Assembly (NCBI GenBank): GCA_036023115.1
Contig: JAYKKT010000089.1
Span: 13,460,001 to 13,524,000 of the forward strand
Direction: 5' to 3'
Source: Brasenia schreberi
Taxonomy: Eukaryota > Streptophyta > Magnoliopsida > Nymphaeales > Cabombaceae
DNA: 64,000 nt
Below the pieces are notes generated by a model. The model had not been told where the DNA came from. It saw nothing but the letters and a program-made list of their open reading frames with translations, and ran no database searches. The stretch's first letter is position 1. Each line of letters starts with the position of its first letter. Shown here one piece after another: positions 22,270 through 35,807 of the stretch. Made by a program: the position numbers and the translations under genes.

Positions 22270-24352
22270 GGTAGTTCCAATACCCTTTTAACAGGGTATG
22301 GGGAGTTCCAATACCATATCCAATTAGTTGGTTTCTATTCATACCTTTTTACTAGAGTTTCTTTTGGTTATTTCTCTATATGTTCAAACGATCTTTCTTA
22401 TTTTATCCTCTATTCGAACCACTCTCAATTTGTTTTTAATAATAATGAATCATTCATCTCATCATTTCTACCACAAACACTTATAATCACAAAATATAGT
22501 AGGTGTAATTGTTGCTCTATAATATTTACCTTTTAACTTTAATAGTATCTTCTTCACCCTCTCTATTTTAGCCTGCATTAATTCTATGCATAACATCTCC
22601 ATCAATTTTTCTATCACTCTCGAAAACTCAGTCTAGTTATTTAAAATTTTTCTTGTGAGTGATGTAATGTGTGTCAATCTTAATTTCTATATCCTCTAAA
22701 GTGACCACATGATTAAACTTTCAATCCATATATTCGATCTTTATTGTACTAAGTCGAAAGCTTTTACTTTCTAATGTTACGTCTCTTTTATAAGTTTTAC
22801 ATATGTCAATGAGATACCTCTCTTTCTAATGTTCTCCAAAGAATATCAATCGGTACCTTATCGTAAGCTTTTTCTAGACTAATAAATATAATTTGAAGGT
22901 TCTTTTTTTTTGCTTTAAAAATTCCTCTAAGACATCTCAATAGGTGAGTCACTTTAATAGTAGATTTGCCTGTCATAAATATAAATTGGTTTTATGTTGT
23001 ACTTGATACTTGTCTAAACTTATATTTAATAATTCTTTTCAATAATTTCATAGTATGACTCATTAACTTGATAACCGATAATCAATTCAATAATTCTAGA
23101 TGATCCGTTTATTCTTTTATATGAGTATAAGTGTACTCACTCTTTGTTCTTTTATATTAGTTTCTCTCTCTATATATATTGTGAGTGAATCTTGCTCACC
23201 TTTGACATTGTTCGTTACTTCAAGTGACCTGAATATAATAACAATGTCCTTCATACTTTTTGAAACCTTCTAAAAATTTTAAATTACACTTCTAACATAA
23301 AAGAAACATGTAAGAATTATGCATGATCCAATTTTTTTATATATAACTCATTGTACTACTCAAACCTAATCTTATGGCATATTAATAGGATCAGATACCA
23401 AGATCCTTGGCCCACCAAACGTGGGTCACACTATAGTTCACCAACCACAAAATGTTTGAAAAGATTTAGTCGTGTGCATATAGGATTGAGCATATATCAC
23501 TACCCTCTCTCTCTATATATATGCCAAGTAAAATTGGGCAGAAAATCAGACTAATGGTTCCAATAGGAGATGAATTGGGCAGAAAATCAGTCGAAATAGG
23601 ATAAGGTTGAACTGGACCCAAAACCAAAACCAAACTCACCCATCAGTTTGGTTTCAGTTGCACCTTCAGTGAAACTGGAACCGAGCAGATTGGAACTGCT
23701 ATTTATTTATTAGTTCTTATGAAATTTCTTTTTTCATGGCTGTTGATGGTTTGAGACTCAAACCGATACTGGAACCAGAACCAAAATTGTTCCAGTTCAG
23801 TTCCTGGATTACTACAATTGGTGTTTGGACCAAAACCAAAACCAAACATTTCTGTCTACAAGCTAGAGGTAGATATGTCGGGTTCGAAACTTGACAGCGA
23901 TTCAACCTAGAACCAAATCAGGTTCGGAACCAAATGGAACCATAACTAGGCTGGTCTTCGACAGCGAATTCATCCTTTTCTTATAATTTTTTCATTTTTT
24001 TGAACTTTCTTTATAATTTTGATGGTTTTAGATGTTTCTGGACTCGAAACGAAGCTGGAGGCGACCCGTTTCCAGTCATGTGTTCCTTGTTTTTGGGAGA
24101 ATTGGAATGGGTGATTTGAACAGGAACCAGTCATGTCTATCTACGCCGTAGTTCAGAATATAATAACTATTCTACACATGTCTAGGTTGAAACTGTACCG
24201 AACTAGAAACAGTTGAAATCGGACCTGAAATATTAACCAAACTGGGGGTTCCTTAGTTTGGTTCAGGCTCCGCTTATCATGGAACCAAAACAGGAACTAG
24301 TGCTTCTTCTCATGGGGCGGAAAGTGTTGATCACTCATAATGCATTTTAAGG
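22270..24352. repeat. 2.1-kb block repeated directly at 43621-45702
   Basis: From ttccaatacccttttaa to gcatt(t/c)taagg the two blocks are nearly identical in the same orientation. Content in order: short FAR-intron-like pieces, a decayed LINE (22345-23152), a piece related to FAR intron 4 (23170-23345, compare 31970-32165), then 23540-24320, rich in GGTTC/GAACC words typical of short non-autonomous DNA elements in plants. No gene. Confidence 0.93.
22345..23152 (-). mobile_element. RTE LINE relic (copy 6)
   Basis: Minus-strand similarity to the reverse transcriptase half of the RTE element, from the ROK-like C-terminal domain (22345) to the region equivalent to 26500. It is heavily mutated with many deletions; no open frame survives. 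The same relic, duplicated with its surroundings, lies at 43693-44500. Confidence 0.8.
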
Positions 24353-24926
24353 TAAGTTGACAGACGAGCCATGAATAAGATGAATAAGATGGTTGACAGA
24401 CGAGCCATGAACAGCCCTGTTCGGGTTGTTCATGAGCTTCTTCCTCAGACCTAACTACGTTACTGAAATGAGGGGACAGAGAGAGAAAAGTGAGTGGGTG
24501 TATGAACATGTATGTAAGTTTCTTGCCATGCGGTGACAGCTATTTTGCAAGAGAATGGTCCCAAGGTACTCATGCATGCATGCATGCATGTGTGTACCGA
24601 CACAAAAAGGTATCACTACTAGACATGGAGAAGTATAGTATATTTTGAAGAGAGAAGAATATGATGGTTAGCATTTATGTTTGAGAGAGAGAGAGAGAGA
24701 GGAAACCCTTTAGAGCAATTAACTAGAGTACATCAAAGTGAGACAAACTTGTGTTTCATGAGGTCCCCATGGGCGAAGGATGAGAAGCTTTTTGTGATGG
24801 AAACTTTAACCCTTAAATCCGTTGCAGACAAAGATAATCTTGAAACTGTATCGCCATCTTTGTGGTCCTCTATCACTATCACCTTTCAACTAACCAGCGT
24901 ACAGCTACCCTCTTACTATCACTTTC

Positions 24927-24965
<39 letters not shown>

Positions 24966-25140
24966 GTGAGAGAGAGAGAGAGAGTGGAATGATGCAAAAT
25001 GGCTTAAGGGGATACTACCCATCTAACTAGTAGACAACATGGGTACTTCTTGTTTTATTTTATCCCTTTAAGCCATTCTCTCTCTCGCACACACACACAT
25101 AGAGAGAGAGGGAGGGAGAGGGAGAGAGGCCTAAAGGGAT
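24353..25140. other. Microsatellite-rich spacer with a hairpin
   Basis: Contains (GA)n at 24683-24702, (ATGC)n at 24572-24590, a palindromic (CT)n(AT)n(AG)n at 24927-24984, and CT/CA/GA tracts at 25077-25129. A ~30-bp inverted repeat brackets the last tracts: 25042-25074 pairs with 25128-25150 continued at 28427-28436 on the other side of the LINE. Between 24360 and 24410 a 20-bp word (gttgacagacgagccatgaa) is repeated. No gene. Confidence 0.75.
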
Positions 25141-28100
25141 AAAATAAAACAACAACAACAACTAAGCCTTTTTTCCATACTAGACTGGGTCGGCTACATG
25201 GATTCTTTGTTTCCACAGATCCCTATCGTGTGCTATGTTAGCAGTTAACTCACAATAAGCTAGATCATTTTTTATTGTTTCTTTCCAACAATTTTGTAGT
25301 CATCCTCTACCTCTTTTAATACTTTCCAAATTTAGTTTTTCATACCTTCTTACAGGTTCTTCTTTTGATCTTTTTTCTATATGTCCAAACCATCTTAAAC
25401 GATATTCTCTCATTTTATCCTCTATTGGTGTCACTCCTAATTTGTTTCTAATAACCTCATTATGTATACGGTCTTTTCATGTATGACCACTCATCCATCT
25501 CAACATCTTCATTTCTGTCACAAACATCTTTTGTACATGTTGATGATTAACTTACCAACACTCAGAACCACAAAACATGGCAGGCCTAATTACTGCTCTA
25601 TAATATTTACCTTCTAATTTTAATGGTATCTTCTTATCACAAAGAATACCTAATGCTGTTCTCCATTTTAACCAACCAGCATTAATTCTATGCGTAACAT
25701 CTCCATCAATTCTTCCATCACTCTGAAAAATTGACCATAGGTATTTAAAACTTTCCTTTGAGGAATGCAATATGTGCCTATTTTAATTTCTATGTCCTCT
25801 GAAGTAACCAAATGATCAAACTTATATTCCATATATTTTGTCTTTGTTCTACTAAATCGGAGGCATTTGCTTTCTAATGTTTCTCTCCATAGTTTCAATT
25901 TTCTATTAACTTTTTCCTTAGATGACTCCACTAATACAATGTCATCTGCAAATAACATACACCAAGGTACTTCATCTTGAATATGTTTTGTTAACTCATC
26001 AGTCACCATTATAAATAAGTATGGACTTAAAGTTGATCCATGACGTAACCCAATATTAACTTCAAAGAAGTGTGTCATTCCTTCATGAGTCCTCACACAT
26101 GTTTTTGCACCATCATACATGTCTCTTATAAGGTTAACGTATGTTAATGGGATACCTCTTTTTTCCAAAGTTCTCTATAGAACCTCCCTCGGTACTCTAT
26201 AAGCTTTTTCTAAATCAATAAATATCATCTGAAGGTCTTTCCTTTTTGCTTTAAAATGTTCTATAAGACATCTCAAAAGGTGAATCACTTCAACAGTAGA
26301 TCTGTCTAGTATGAATTCAAATTGGTTCTCTGTTGTACTTAATACTTGTCTTAACTTACGTTCGATAATTCTTTCCCACAATTTCATAGTATTTCTCATT
26401 AACTCGATACCTCGATAATTCACACAATTTTGAATGTCTCCCTTGTTCTTATATATGGGTATAAGTGTACTTGCTCTCCATTCCTTGGGTATCTTTTGGT
26501 TTTTTCATATTTCATTAAATAGTCTTATGAGCCTAAGTGATTCCTATTTCTGCTAGTATTTTTCAAACTTCTATAAGAATATTATCTCGTCTTACCGATT
26601 TACCACCCTTCATATGTTTAAGAGCCTCTTTGACTTCATTCTTTTGAATACATCGGTAGAAATTGTGGTTTATATACTTTTCTGATTTTGCTAACTCTCC
26701 TAAGCTAACACTAACATCTTTATTTTTTTTAAAAACTTATAAAAATAGTTTTTCCATATATTTCTTACATCATCATTTGCCACTAGAATTTTTTCATCCT
26801 CGTCCTTGATGCATCTAACATAATTAAGATCTTTAGTTTTCTTATCTCTAGCCCTAGCTATCCTAAAAATATCTCTTTCACCCTCTTTTGAGTTGAGTTT
26901 TTTATATAAATCCTCCCAAATTTTAGCTTTTGCTTCACTCATGGCCTTTTTCGCTCCCTTCTTTGCTTTCTTATAAGCCTCTAAAGTTTCACTAGTTTTC
27001 TTAGTATAATGTAATTTATAACATGTCCTCTTTGCCTTGATTTTATTTTACACTACTTCAATCCACCACCAAGCTTCTTTTTGTGCCGGTACACCTCCCT
27101 TAGATACACCTAAGACATCTTTCGCCACTTTCCTAATATGTATAGCCATATTGTTCCACATATAACAGGGTGTACCAACATAATTTCAAGCATCTCCTTG
27201 AAGGACTTTATGTTTAAATATATATTTTTCTTGCTTTTGAGGTTCCACCATTTAGTCTGAATAGCTCGATACATTCTTTTCTTCTTTATCAATTTTTTTA
27301 TTTGTAAATCCGTAACTAAAAAGTCGATTTTGGGTGGTTAAGCTTTCTCCTGTAATTACCTTGCAATCTTTACAACAAGCTCTATCTTTTTTTCTACAAA
27401 TAAGGTAATCAATTTATATTTGTTATAAGCTACTCTTATAAGTAATTAAATGTTCATCTCGTTTTTTGAGGATTGTATTGACTATAAAGAGATCAAATGC
27501 CATAGCAAAATTTAAAATCTCCCTACCTTCCTCATTTATATCCCCAAAACCAAAGTTTTTACGAATAGCTTGATATCATAATGCCTCTTTACCGATATGT
27601 CCATCTAAGTCTCCTCCTGAACAAATAATCTCCCTTTGTGGAATTCTTTGAATCACCTTATGTAAGTCTTCCTAAAAAGCCATCTTTATACTATCTTCTA
27701 GTCCTACTTGGGGTGCATAAGCACAAACTATATTCAAAACCTCTGCTCCTAACACTAATTTAAATGTCATGATTCGGTCACCATATTGTTGTATGTCTAT
27801 TACACTATCATTTAAATCTTTATTCATGATAATACCAACTTCGTTTCAAGCATTTTCCCTACCTGAGTACTATAATTTAAAACTTGTATCCTCAATCTCC
27901 TTTACTTTTTCTCCAACCCACTTTGTCTCTTGTAAACATAGAATATGAATCTTTCTCTGAATCATAGTATCTACCATCTCCGTTAGCTTATCGGATAATG
28001 TTCTGATATTCGAAGAACCAATATGAATCTTATTATCTAGGATTAACTTCCTTACCCCCCGCATCCGTCCATGTTCAAAATGTGGAGACCCTCTCTTAAA

Positions 28101-28426
28101 ATTATTCACTACATTTTGAGGGCAATGTAGCGGGACTAACTTCTTTACCCCATACCCGTCCATGATGTGGGAACCCTCTCTACAATTGATTCACTACATT
28201 CGGGTGAAAATGTAGTGGCTCTTGGTTACTTATTACTGCATTACAATCCGTCGCTAGGCGGGAACACCCTAAAGCAATGCTCACAATTTTTGTAATCTAT
28301 GTTATAAAAATATGATGAAGTTTTACGCTGGATGTCGGAAGCCTAACACAACCCTCCCCCTTTATCTGGGCTTGGGACCGGCAATGCAAGGGTGATCCCT
28401 TACATGGGCGAAGTTTAAAATAAAAC
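25141..28426. repeat. 10-bp target-site duplication of LINE copy 7
   Basis: aaaataaaac occurs at 25141-25150 before the (AAC)n tail and at 28417-28426 after the LINE 5' end. The pre-insertion sequence is recognisable because its inverted partner lies at 25051-25066. Confidence 0.85.
25151..28416 (-). mobile_element. RTE LINE copy 7, full length (3.27 kb), inactivated
   Basis: The only end-to-end RTE element in the window. Reading the minus strand: 5' end at 28416; leader; initiation at about 28163 (MDGYGVKKLV); endonuclease (28163-26950, with WNIGTL altered to SNIRTL, LCLQETKW intact, and many stops); linker; reverse transcriptase (26423-25550, FADD motif at about 25950); C-terminal basic domain; terminal tagtatgg...aggcttag and a short (TTG)n tail at 25151. 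It has a single long ORF organisation, as usual for RTE. At least eight frameshifts and stops disable it, including a TGA at the junction of endonuclease and reverse transcriptase shared with copy 1. Confidence 0.93.
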
Positions 28427-28436
28427 AAGAAGTACC

Positions 28437-30354
28437 AAAATCAAATCTAGATATACAACATGGTTATGGGAGAGCCCGTGATCTCCTCCTCTACTTTCCC
28501 TTTACGAGCACACAAGCGTCTAAGGCGGAAAAGGCAACCTTCCAATACTTATGAGCGACATTCGGCCTAACATTTTGAGTATTAAAAATAGCCTATGGGT
28601 AAATAGGTGGGCTATAATAGAGACTACAATATAATCATGAGATTTTATCCCCCACTTGAAAAAATTTACCACGTAAAAGATACAACCCATGGTTGAATCC
28701 TTTAAATAATTGCCGCACCTTAAACAAAATGCTATATCTGCCACCGACCAGATACATGCCTTCATGTTTCTCAAGTCACTAGACGTAATTTTCCTTATTG
28801 TTGTTCAATAGAATGGAGAGGCCGGCACCAGATACATGCCGTCATGTTTCGAACTCATGACTTCAAGTAGTGAGCTGACCCCCCTAACCAGGTGATCTAT
28901 TGCTCTTTGTGCCATTGAATGTGATTCCACTTCCACAACAAGTAGATATAGTGTGATACAGGATTTGCTTCGTCGGCACCATTCTTTGGCAACCTTTGGC
29001 AGGGAGTGTCGGTCCTTCAACTGATCAATGGGATAAATAAGATGGAGTAATAGTTACTGAGCTACGTCGTTTCGACCAAGAATCAGAACAATGTGCTTAG
29101 TATATCTTTGTTTTAGTGATACTGCATGAGTCATGGCAGTGGAATTTTATGTCTTCATGGTTATGGACATGCCAGCCTTTATGTTTTCGTGGTTGCAAGC
29201 ATGTTATTCAGTCATAAATCACGCCTGCTCTAGTTTGTACCAACAAAATCCCAATTATTGCAAAAGAAAGCTTCAGACTTGCACAAGAAATGCAGGCCAA
29301 TTGTTGTATTAATAGGACAAACCGGTCCATTGATCTGCCGATGCCTAAGAGAAAGGCGTAACTATTTTATTCAAATCATTCAATTAAGGCAATGATTCGA
29401 AGCATTTCGTCCGACATGCACATTTTTCTTCTTTCTAATGGATTTACATGTTTCATAATATTGCAAGAATCTCAGCAAACTTAACCTGACTTCCATTAGT
29501 CAATCGGGTCGCGTAGATGCAGAGATGATGATGGACCTCCCCCTCTGTCTGGATCGGTTCCTCCTGAGGTCGCACTAATCAGTCTCAGGCTTGGCACTCA
29601 CTAGGAGTAACTATCTAATATTGACTCATTAAGAGCCCCACGCCCAGGCATGTTCTCACTCAGAAAAGAAAAGAAAAGAAAGGGTGTAGGACATGGATTT
29701 CCCGGGAAATCACTCATCTCGGTACCAAACACAAAAAGCGGATAATTTTTTTGAAGTGTTACACTTATTGGAATAAATCTTGTTACGGAGTTTAATAGAT
29801 CATTTGAGTTTTGTTGTTCCACTTTTTATGGGACTACTCTTTCATTAGTCCCTTTTGTAGTGGGGTCCAAGTCGACCTTCTTTGGACCTGGAACCAGAGT
29901 GATCTGAACTCAACCTATTTACCTGATTTATCACCCCTTGCTGAAACCAGTTACTGACTTTAGGATGCACCACCATATTGGCAGCACCAGTTTAAGATTG
30001 ATGATATTGACAGAAGAATGAATCTTGTGGCCAAATTTTTAGCCTAGCTGGTGAAGTGCGATTCAAGCAATGATGATTTATGCTGAAGCCTTGCGCATAA
30101 AGCGGGCAAGTGCCCTTCTACCTTGAAGAGGCATTTGCTCACCGCCCTTAACATAGAAACATTCTACCCATTGAAAGCCAACTTTAATGAACTTCCTCTT
30201 AAAACTTTCCAGAATCCCTTCACTGATTTTCCATTGGAGAAGTTGATCAAGTTTCATGAAGTCTTCGAGTAGAGCAGAACTTTTTAGTTTCTTAATACCC
30301 TAAAGTTTTCACCTCACATACTTGATAACCCCTGGGATGTGTATGTGTGTGCAC

Positions 30355-30422
<68 letters not shown>

Positions 30423-30566
30423 GCATGAAATAATTAATAGCAAGCAAAAATATTAATCACGTCATCTTCAGTTGTACTCTCTCTCTCTCTCACAGTCTCT
30501 CTCCCCCCCCACCCACACACAAAAATTCTTAGAGGAAAAGGAAAAGGTGGAACGTACCCCCAAAGG
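28437..30566. other. Non-coding DNA downstream of FAR copy I
   Basis: 28767-29828 corresponds to 53750-54907 downstream of FAR copy II. 29829-30837 has no counterpart there. No gene is recognised. 28800-28940 contains a short unit with an inverted B-box-like word that might be a SINE, which I could not establish. Microsatellites occupy 30359-30419 ((AT)n(AG)n) and 30476-30520 (CT then C and CA). Confidence 0.6.
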
Positions 30567-33500
30567 TAACTTATGGGGTCATGTATCTAACGAAATTGCC
30601 CATGGTGCTGAAGAGGGAGATTTCTCCTACAATGATGGGGTTTCCATCCTTCCCATAACAGGGATTAGCTTTAAAGTAACGGTAACCATAATCTACCATT
30701 TTCGAATACGTCGGGATTCTTTGCAGATGATCCAATATGGTAGATAAATTGAGAGGATTGGTCAGAGTGCAGGACCATGCTCACTATCATTGCATTCACT
30801 GCCATATCACCTGGAATCTGCACATTATATATCATTTTTACCAATTTATTCTGGAGAATAAAGTCAGAGTGTGTAATATGCTAGATTATTAGCCGATCAA
30901 GTGACCCAGTCAATGGATACTTCTGAAGATATAAGATTCCCAATATCTATTTATAACTGCAATCCTTGTGACAATTAAGTTGTTAGGTCTAAAATCCCAT
31001 CAATTCACTATGTTTTACAGGTTGCACCAAACGTTGGTGAATATGGAACTCAGTAATTCCTAAAGTTTGTGGGCGTTCTCTGCTGCATATCTCTAAAAGT
31101 TGAATTTGAAAGGCAGATAAAAATCTTACCACATCAAGGACAAGCTCCCCTTAGCCAAAAAGGAGATTAATTTTCCCTTGCAATAACTAATCAGCAAGTT
31201 ATCCACAGTTCTGCATGTGTGTAACCAAAAGATAAGCGCCTTCTCCAATCAACATTTCTCCGATGGATTTTGTGAAGACATAAGTGTTAGGCCAGCCAAA
31301 CAACTTAGCTCTGAAGATACATGCAAAATAAACTGTCAATTTAGGTTACGAATAGCCAAGCATCGGAGTTTATAAACATATGTTGCTAAAACACATTTTA
31401 AGTATGATGAATGTTGGAAAGGAAAAATAATTTGTGGCCCTGGAGACCTAATGCTTTCATGGCAGACCTTTCAGCCTCTTTCGTATTTCCCTCAGCTCGC
31501 AGTTCTTCTAGCCTCTTCTTCATCAGCCGCATCTCAGCTTCTACATCTAAAGTTGGGTTCCCAGACAGTACCTCACCCAGTTTGAATCCTGTCTCTGGTA
31601 TCAATCCAGTCTTGGTACCAGAAACATATGCTGGTGACTACAAAAGAGATGTGGAGAGAAATTAGAAAACTTCATTTAGTTTTTTGATGCTTGAATTGGA
31701 AAGGATGGAGTAATCAATGCTTCACATCATCACTACATCTATGATCGATTCCATCATCATGGAACTTGCATATTTCATTATTTTGCAAAGATAAATGGTG
31801 TCAATTATTAGAAAACTTGCATACTTCATTATTTTCACATCAATGTTGTCAATTATATTGGTATTTTTATTTTTTAAATTCAAATTTCAATAATTTATTA
31901 TCAAAGATAAATGGTTAAAATTTATTTGAATTTGCTAACACCTAAATATGTTAGCATATATAAGTTTCTCTATATATATAGTGAGTGGATCTTGCTCACC
32001 TTTGACATTGTTCATCTACTTCAGGTGATATGAATATGATAACAACGTCCTTTGTATTTTCTGAAACCTCTTAAAAAATTTTAAATTACACTTGTACCAT
32101 AAAAAACACATGTAAGAATTATGGGTGATGCAATTTTTATATAAATAACTTATATGGGGAAGTTCCAATACCATATCCATGAAACAGGAAAAAGGCAACA
32201 AACTTGGTTTCTATTCATGCTCATCCTTATTATTATTATTTTAAAAAAAAGTTATATTAAGGATCTATGTGATATATGGAGAACCTAGCTAGATGATATC
32301 CGTATATCCATAAAAGGTGGTTTCAAGTTGTTCATTAAATTTTAAATGGCTTGATTGAAATTTAGATATGGGACTTGGGAACTCTAGAATTGATTGTTTG
32401 GCAACTCCTATTATATATCGATCTATGTTAAATGTTTCGATTTTAGTTATTAGAAAGTCTACCGTGTAATCATTTGAGATGATGTTGAACCCTATGCTTC
32501 GAGTGCTATGCTAAATGGGTTAAAGGGATGTTGTAGATCGTCCAGTGAGGCCAGCAGTTCAAGGGTCGTCTACATATACTGTAAGAGAGTTAATTCACCA
32601 ATACAAATATAGAATGGAGAGACTCACCAGTTGGAACGTGCAAAAACATCTCCAGCTTCTCACACTTATGGGCGAAGTCTAGCACCCCACGAGCACCTAA
32701 GGCATTGACGTTTTGTGCTATGTCATACCTGCAGAATGATCCCTCAAATCACTTCACAAAATTCACTCTCAATTGACAAATTTCTGCCCTAAACCACAAC
32801 CCTTTTTGATGATTTAGTATTCAATGCAAAATCTATTCTTGATTACACTGGAAAAGAAAAAACCAAAAGCAGTCCATGGATATAAACGCACCTTTCATCA
32901 AAGGAGGTAGTGGCAGCAACATGTACAATGATGTCCACCTCCTTCAATATCTCTTCTCTGAGAATTATTTCAGTTATCCCCAGGCTCTCCTCCGTGACAT
33001 CTCCCGCGACAGGGAAGATCTTCTGGGAAACGAAAGCCTCAATCTCATCGCCGTCTTTGCCTCTCAACACTCTGAAAACCTCCTTGTTCATCACCTATTG
33101 TTAAAAGCACTCATGTTTCATCTCTAACGCGGAATGAACTCCTTTGTTAGAGTATCAATGCTCACTAAACCCAATTCCTAATAGCTGAGAACCAGTCTCG
33201 GCCTTATTATATTTTTCATCAACAATGCGTATTCTATTAATTAATCGCAAGATGGTAGGAGGGATTATGCGCACTCGAGAGCAACACTGAAAAATGACAC
33301 CCTAGACTGCAGTTTTGGTAAAAACAACTTGAAGTGTGAAGTGGAAGCACAAGACTTTGAAATCGACTCCTTAGATAAATATAAGGATTAAAAATCCAAC
33401 AAAAATGAACTATATTAATCCAATATTGATATTTAACTATACATGTGCAAGTAGATGTTGCCATATTTATTACTGAGGAGCATTTTAGTTATTGCATCTC

Positions 33501-33784
33501 TATGGCAAATTTTGACAGAAGAAAGAATGAAGCAAGAGTTCTGGAGCAGTCCGTTACTTGGCCGTTCACTCCCTGCATGGCAGATTTGGCATGGGAAGCT
33601 CGGATTAGCAAATACAACGCTTTACCTCCGGCTGCACCCTCAGGATTTTCTCTACAAATACTGCACAACAGACTTGTCACGCCATCTAATAAGAGAGAGC
33701 ACTCTTAGCAAGAAACCCAGTGCAGCCTGTTACCAACATGCTCTTGCAACGCAAGTTTTGAACGACGCTAGACAGAGGAGCCAT
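30567..33784 (-). pseudogene. Fatty acyl-CoA reductase pseudogene, copy I
   Basis: Eight exons of a FAR gene can be followed on the minus strand: 33784-33703, 33660-33558, 33094-32892, 32728-32628, 31630-31438, the front of exon 6 from 31310, 31210-31130 and 30817-30567. They cover the Rossmann start [54 protein letters not shown] and the YVFTK active-site box. Defects: a 1-bp deletion in exon 2, Pro for the conserved Ser of HVST in exon 4, no GT donor after exon 5 (GG|CC), loss of the second half of exon 6 with its intron, a 1-bp loss in exon 7, a 2-bp loss and a stop in exon 8, and no exons 9-10. Confidence 0.9.
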
Positions 33785-34105
33785 AACAAGATCTCAGAAA
33801 GGATTCAAAACTCAGGCCCAAGTTATACTTTCCCACTTTCTCCAACAAATTGAGGTAACAAGGTGTGATGCACACTTTAGGTTGTGGGTGCCCGGATTCT
33901 GAGTTACATCAACCGTATTTATAAGCTGCTCGGTTAACAGAGTTCCCTAAGTTTGAAAGTGAAATCAACCTTCCTTCTCAAGATGAGAGAGGAATTACGG
34001 CACATTTTTATTTTCTTTCTCCTTTTTTTAACCAAGGCAGAATTTTATTATACTTTATATGCATACTCCATGAGATTAATTAGGTACAAAACATGTATTA
34101 GACAT

Positions 34106-34640
34106 ATGTACCAATCTTAATTTCTATATCATCTAAAGTAAATACATGATCAAACTTTCATTCCATATATTTGGTCTATGTTGTACTAAGTCGTAAGTTT
34201 TTACTTTCTAATGTTACATGTCTTTTATAAGTTTTAGATATGTCAATAGGATACCTCTCTTTCGAATGTTCTCCAAAGAATATCTCTTCTTACTTTATTA
34301 TAATTTTTTTATAGATGAATAAATATTATTTGAAGGTTTTTCTTTTTTCTTTTAAAATGTCCCATAAGATGTCTCATAGGTGAATCACTTCAATAATAGA
34401 TTTGCTTGTCATGAATCTAAATTAGTTTTATGTTGTACTCAATACTTGTCTTAACTTATATTTAATAATTATTTTCCATAATTTCATAGTATGACTCATT
34501 AACTTAATACCCCGATAATCAACACAATAATTATAAATGTTTCCATTATTCTTGTATATGAGTATAAGTGTAATCACTCTCCGTTCTTTAGGCATCTTTT
34601 GGTTTCTCTATATTTCATTAAATAGAGTTGTGAGCCATGT
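34106..34640 (-). mobile_element. RTE LINE relic (copy 8)
   Basis: Heavily mutated minus-strand match to the middle of the reverse transcriptase, ending at the position equivalent to 60 in copy 1. Its duplicate at 58613-58921 is cut shorter. Both follow the FAR 5' flank at the same place, so the insertion predates the segmental duplication. Confidence 0.75.
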
Positions 34641-34771
34641 AGTCCCAGTCTCTCTTAGAACTTTTCAAATAATTTAATTTAATCACGTCGTTGTGATAAA
34701 AAAATTCACGCCAAGCATCATTGTCCTTTTCAGTTAAAATGAAACCAAACCATCTCTCTCTCTCTATACAT

Positions 34772-34816
<45 letters not shown>

Positions 34817-35101
34817 ATATCATAAAATCCTAACCCTAAATTAGTACGTGTATTTTCCACCCTAACGTTTTTATTAGCAGACTCTATGACTTTCTAAGTT
34901 TGTGTCATGAAATAATCTGGGTATAATATTGATTGGTTGTTGTGCGTCATATATTAGTTCAATATTAAAATATATGAAACCATGGTTCAGATTCGAACCA
35001 ATCCAGAACTTGCAATCTGATATGCTAAGCGCCTGTTGTCTCCACCCTTTACATATTGCCCTTATTGTTATTTACGTAATGAAGCGCGTCCTTTTGGCGC
35101 A
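34641..35101. other. Spacer with microsatellite
   Basis: Holds (CT)n(CA)n(TA)n at 34753-34819 and otherwise unassigned sequence; no gene seen. Confidence 0.6.
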
Positions 35102-35272
35102 ACCATATAGGGTCATGTATCTAAGGAAACTGTCCATGGTGCTGAAGAGGGAGATTTCTCCTACAATGATGGGGTTTCCATCCTTCCCATAACAGGGATT
35201 AGCTTTAAAGTAACGGTAACCACAATCTACCATCTTCGAATACGTCAGGGGATACTTTGCAGATGATCCAAT
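35102..35272 (-). pseudogene. Fatty acyl-CoA reductase exon 8 fragment (copy IV)
   Basis: 57 codons match exon 8 of the FAR genes: IGSSAKYPLTYSKMVDCGYR, YFKANPCYGKDGN and SLFSTMDSFLRYMTLYG. It keeps the CT dinucleotide that copy I lost, so it does not derive from the present copy I. The exon is cut at both ends (the usual FIYH before IGSS is missing) and no other exon lies beside it. Confidence 0.85.
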
Positions 35273-35387
35273 ATATGAATTGGGAAAGTTTGATAAATAG
35301 TCCCAGCTCCACATATATATATATATATCAAATCTTAAGGGTTAGACCCAATAAAGAATCACTAATTGTCAAATTTTCTCTCTCTCG

Positions 35388-35461
<74 letters not shown>

Positions 35462-35807
35462 CTGTCTTTTGGTCCACAATCTTATAGAAACATTTTAAAT
35501 CAATGATAATTTTATTCATAGTTATCATTGTACAAATTTCCATCATTAATTTCAAAGAACCGAGTGGTGAAAATGTTTATGAAAGATGATGTATTATGTA
35601 TTGAAGACGCTATATATATATATCCCAAGTCCGATGATATATTTTTTCATTAGGTAATCTATTTGTCTTCTTTCTCAGTTCTGTTTTTTCATTAGGTAAT
35701 CTATTTGCCTTTCTTGGACTTTAAGAGTTCTCCAGCAAGTCTTTTGTACCTCTAGCGGAATTCTCACAAGGTTTGATTGAATCATGAAGGTTGTTCGACC
35801 GTAAAAA
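35273..35807. other. Spacer with long compound microsatellite
   Basis: (AT)n at about 35310-35330 and (CT)n(TA)n(GA)n at 35377-35459, the latter able to fold as CT pairs with GA across the TA core. The rest is AT-rich without a gene. Confidence 0.65.

Larger units (their letters stand above)
28767..34640. repeat. Segmental duplication, left copy (FAR copy I block)
   Basis: This block matches 53750-58921 in direct orientation with very high identity apart from indels: about 110 bp extra in the right copy at 54640-54765, about 1 kb (29829-30837) missing from the right copy, and about 490 bp extra in the right copy at 58077-58567. It contains FAR pseudogene I and ends in a LINE relic. Confidence 0.9.

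Noticed and set aside
28800..28940. Possible SINE (B-box-like GAGTTCGAAAC on the minus strand, repeated at 53820)
   Set aside because: The second copy is part of the segmental duplication, not an independent insertion; no A-box, tail or target duplication was convincing.
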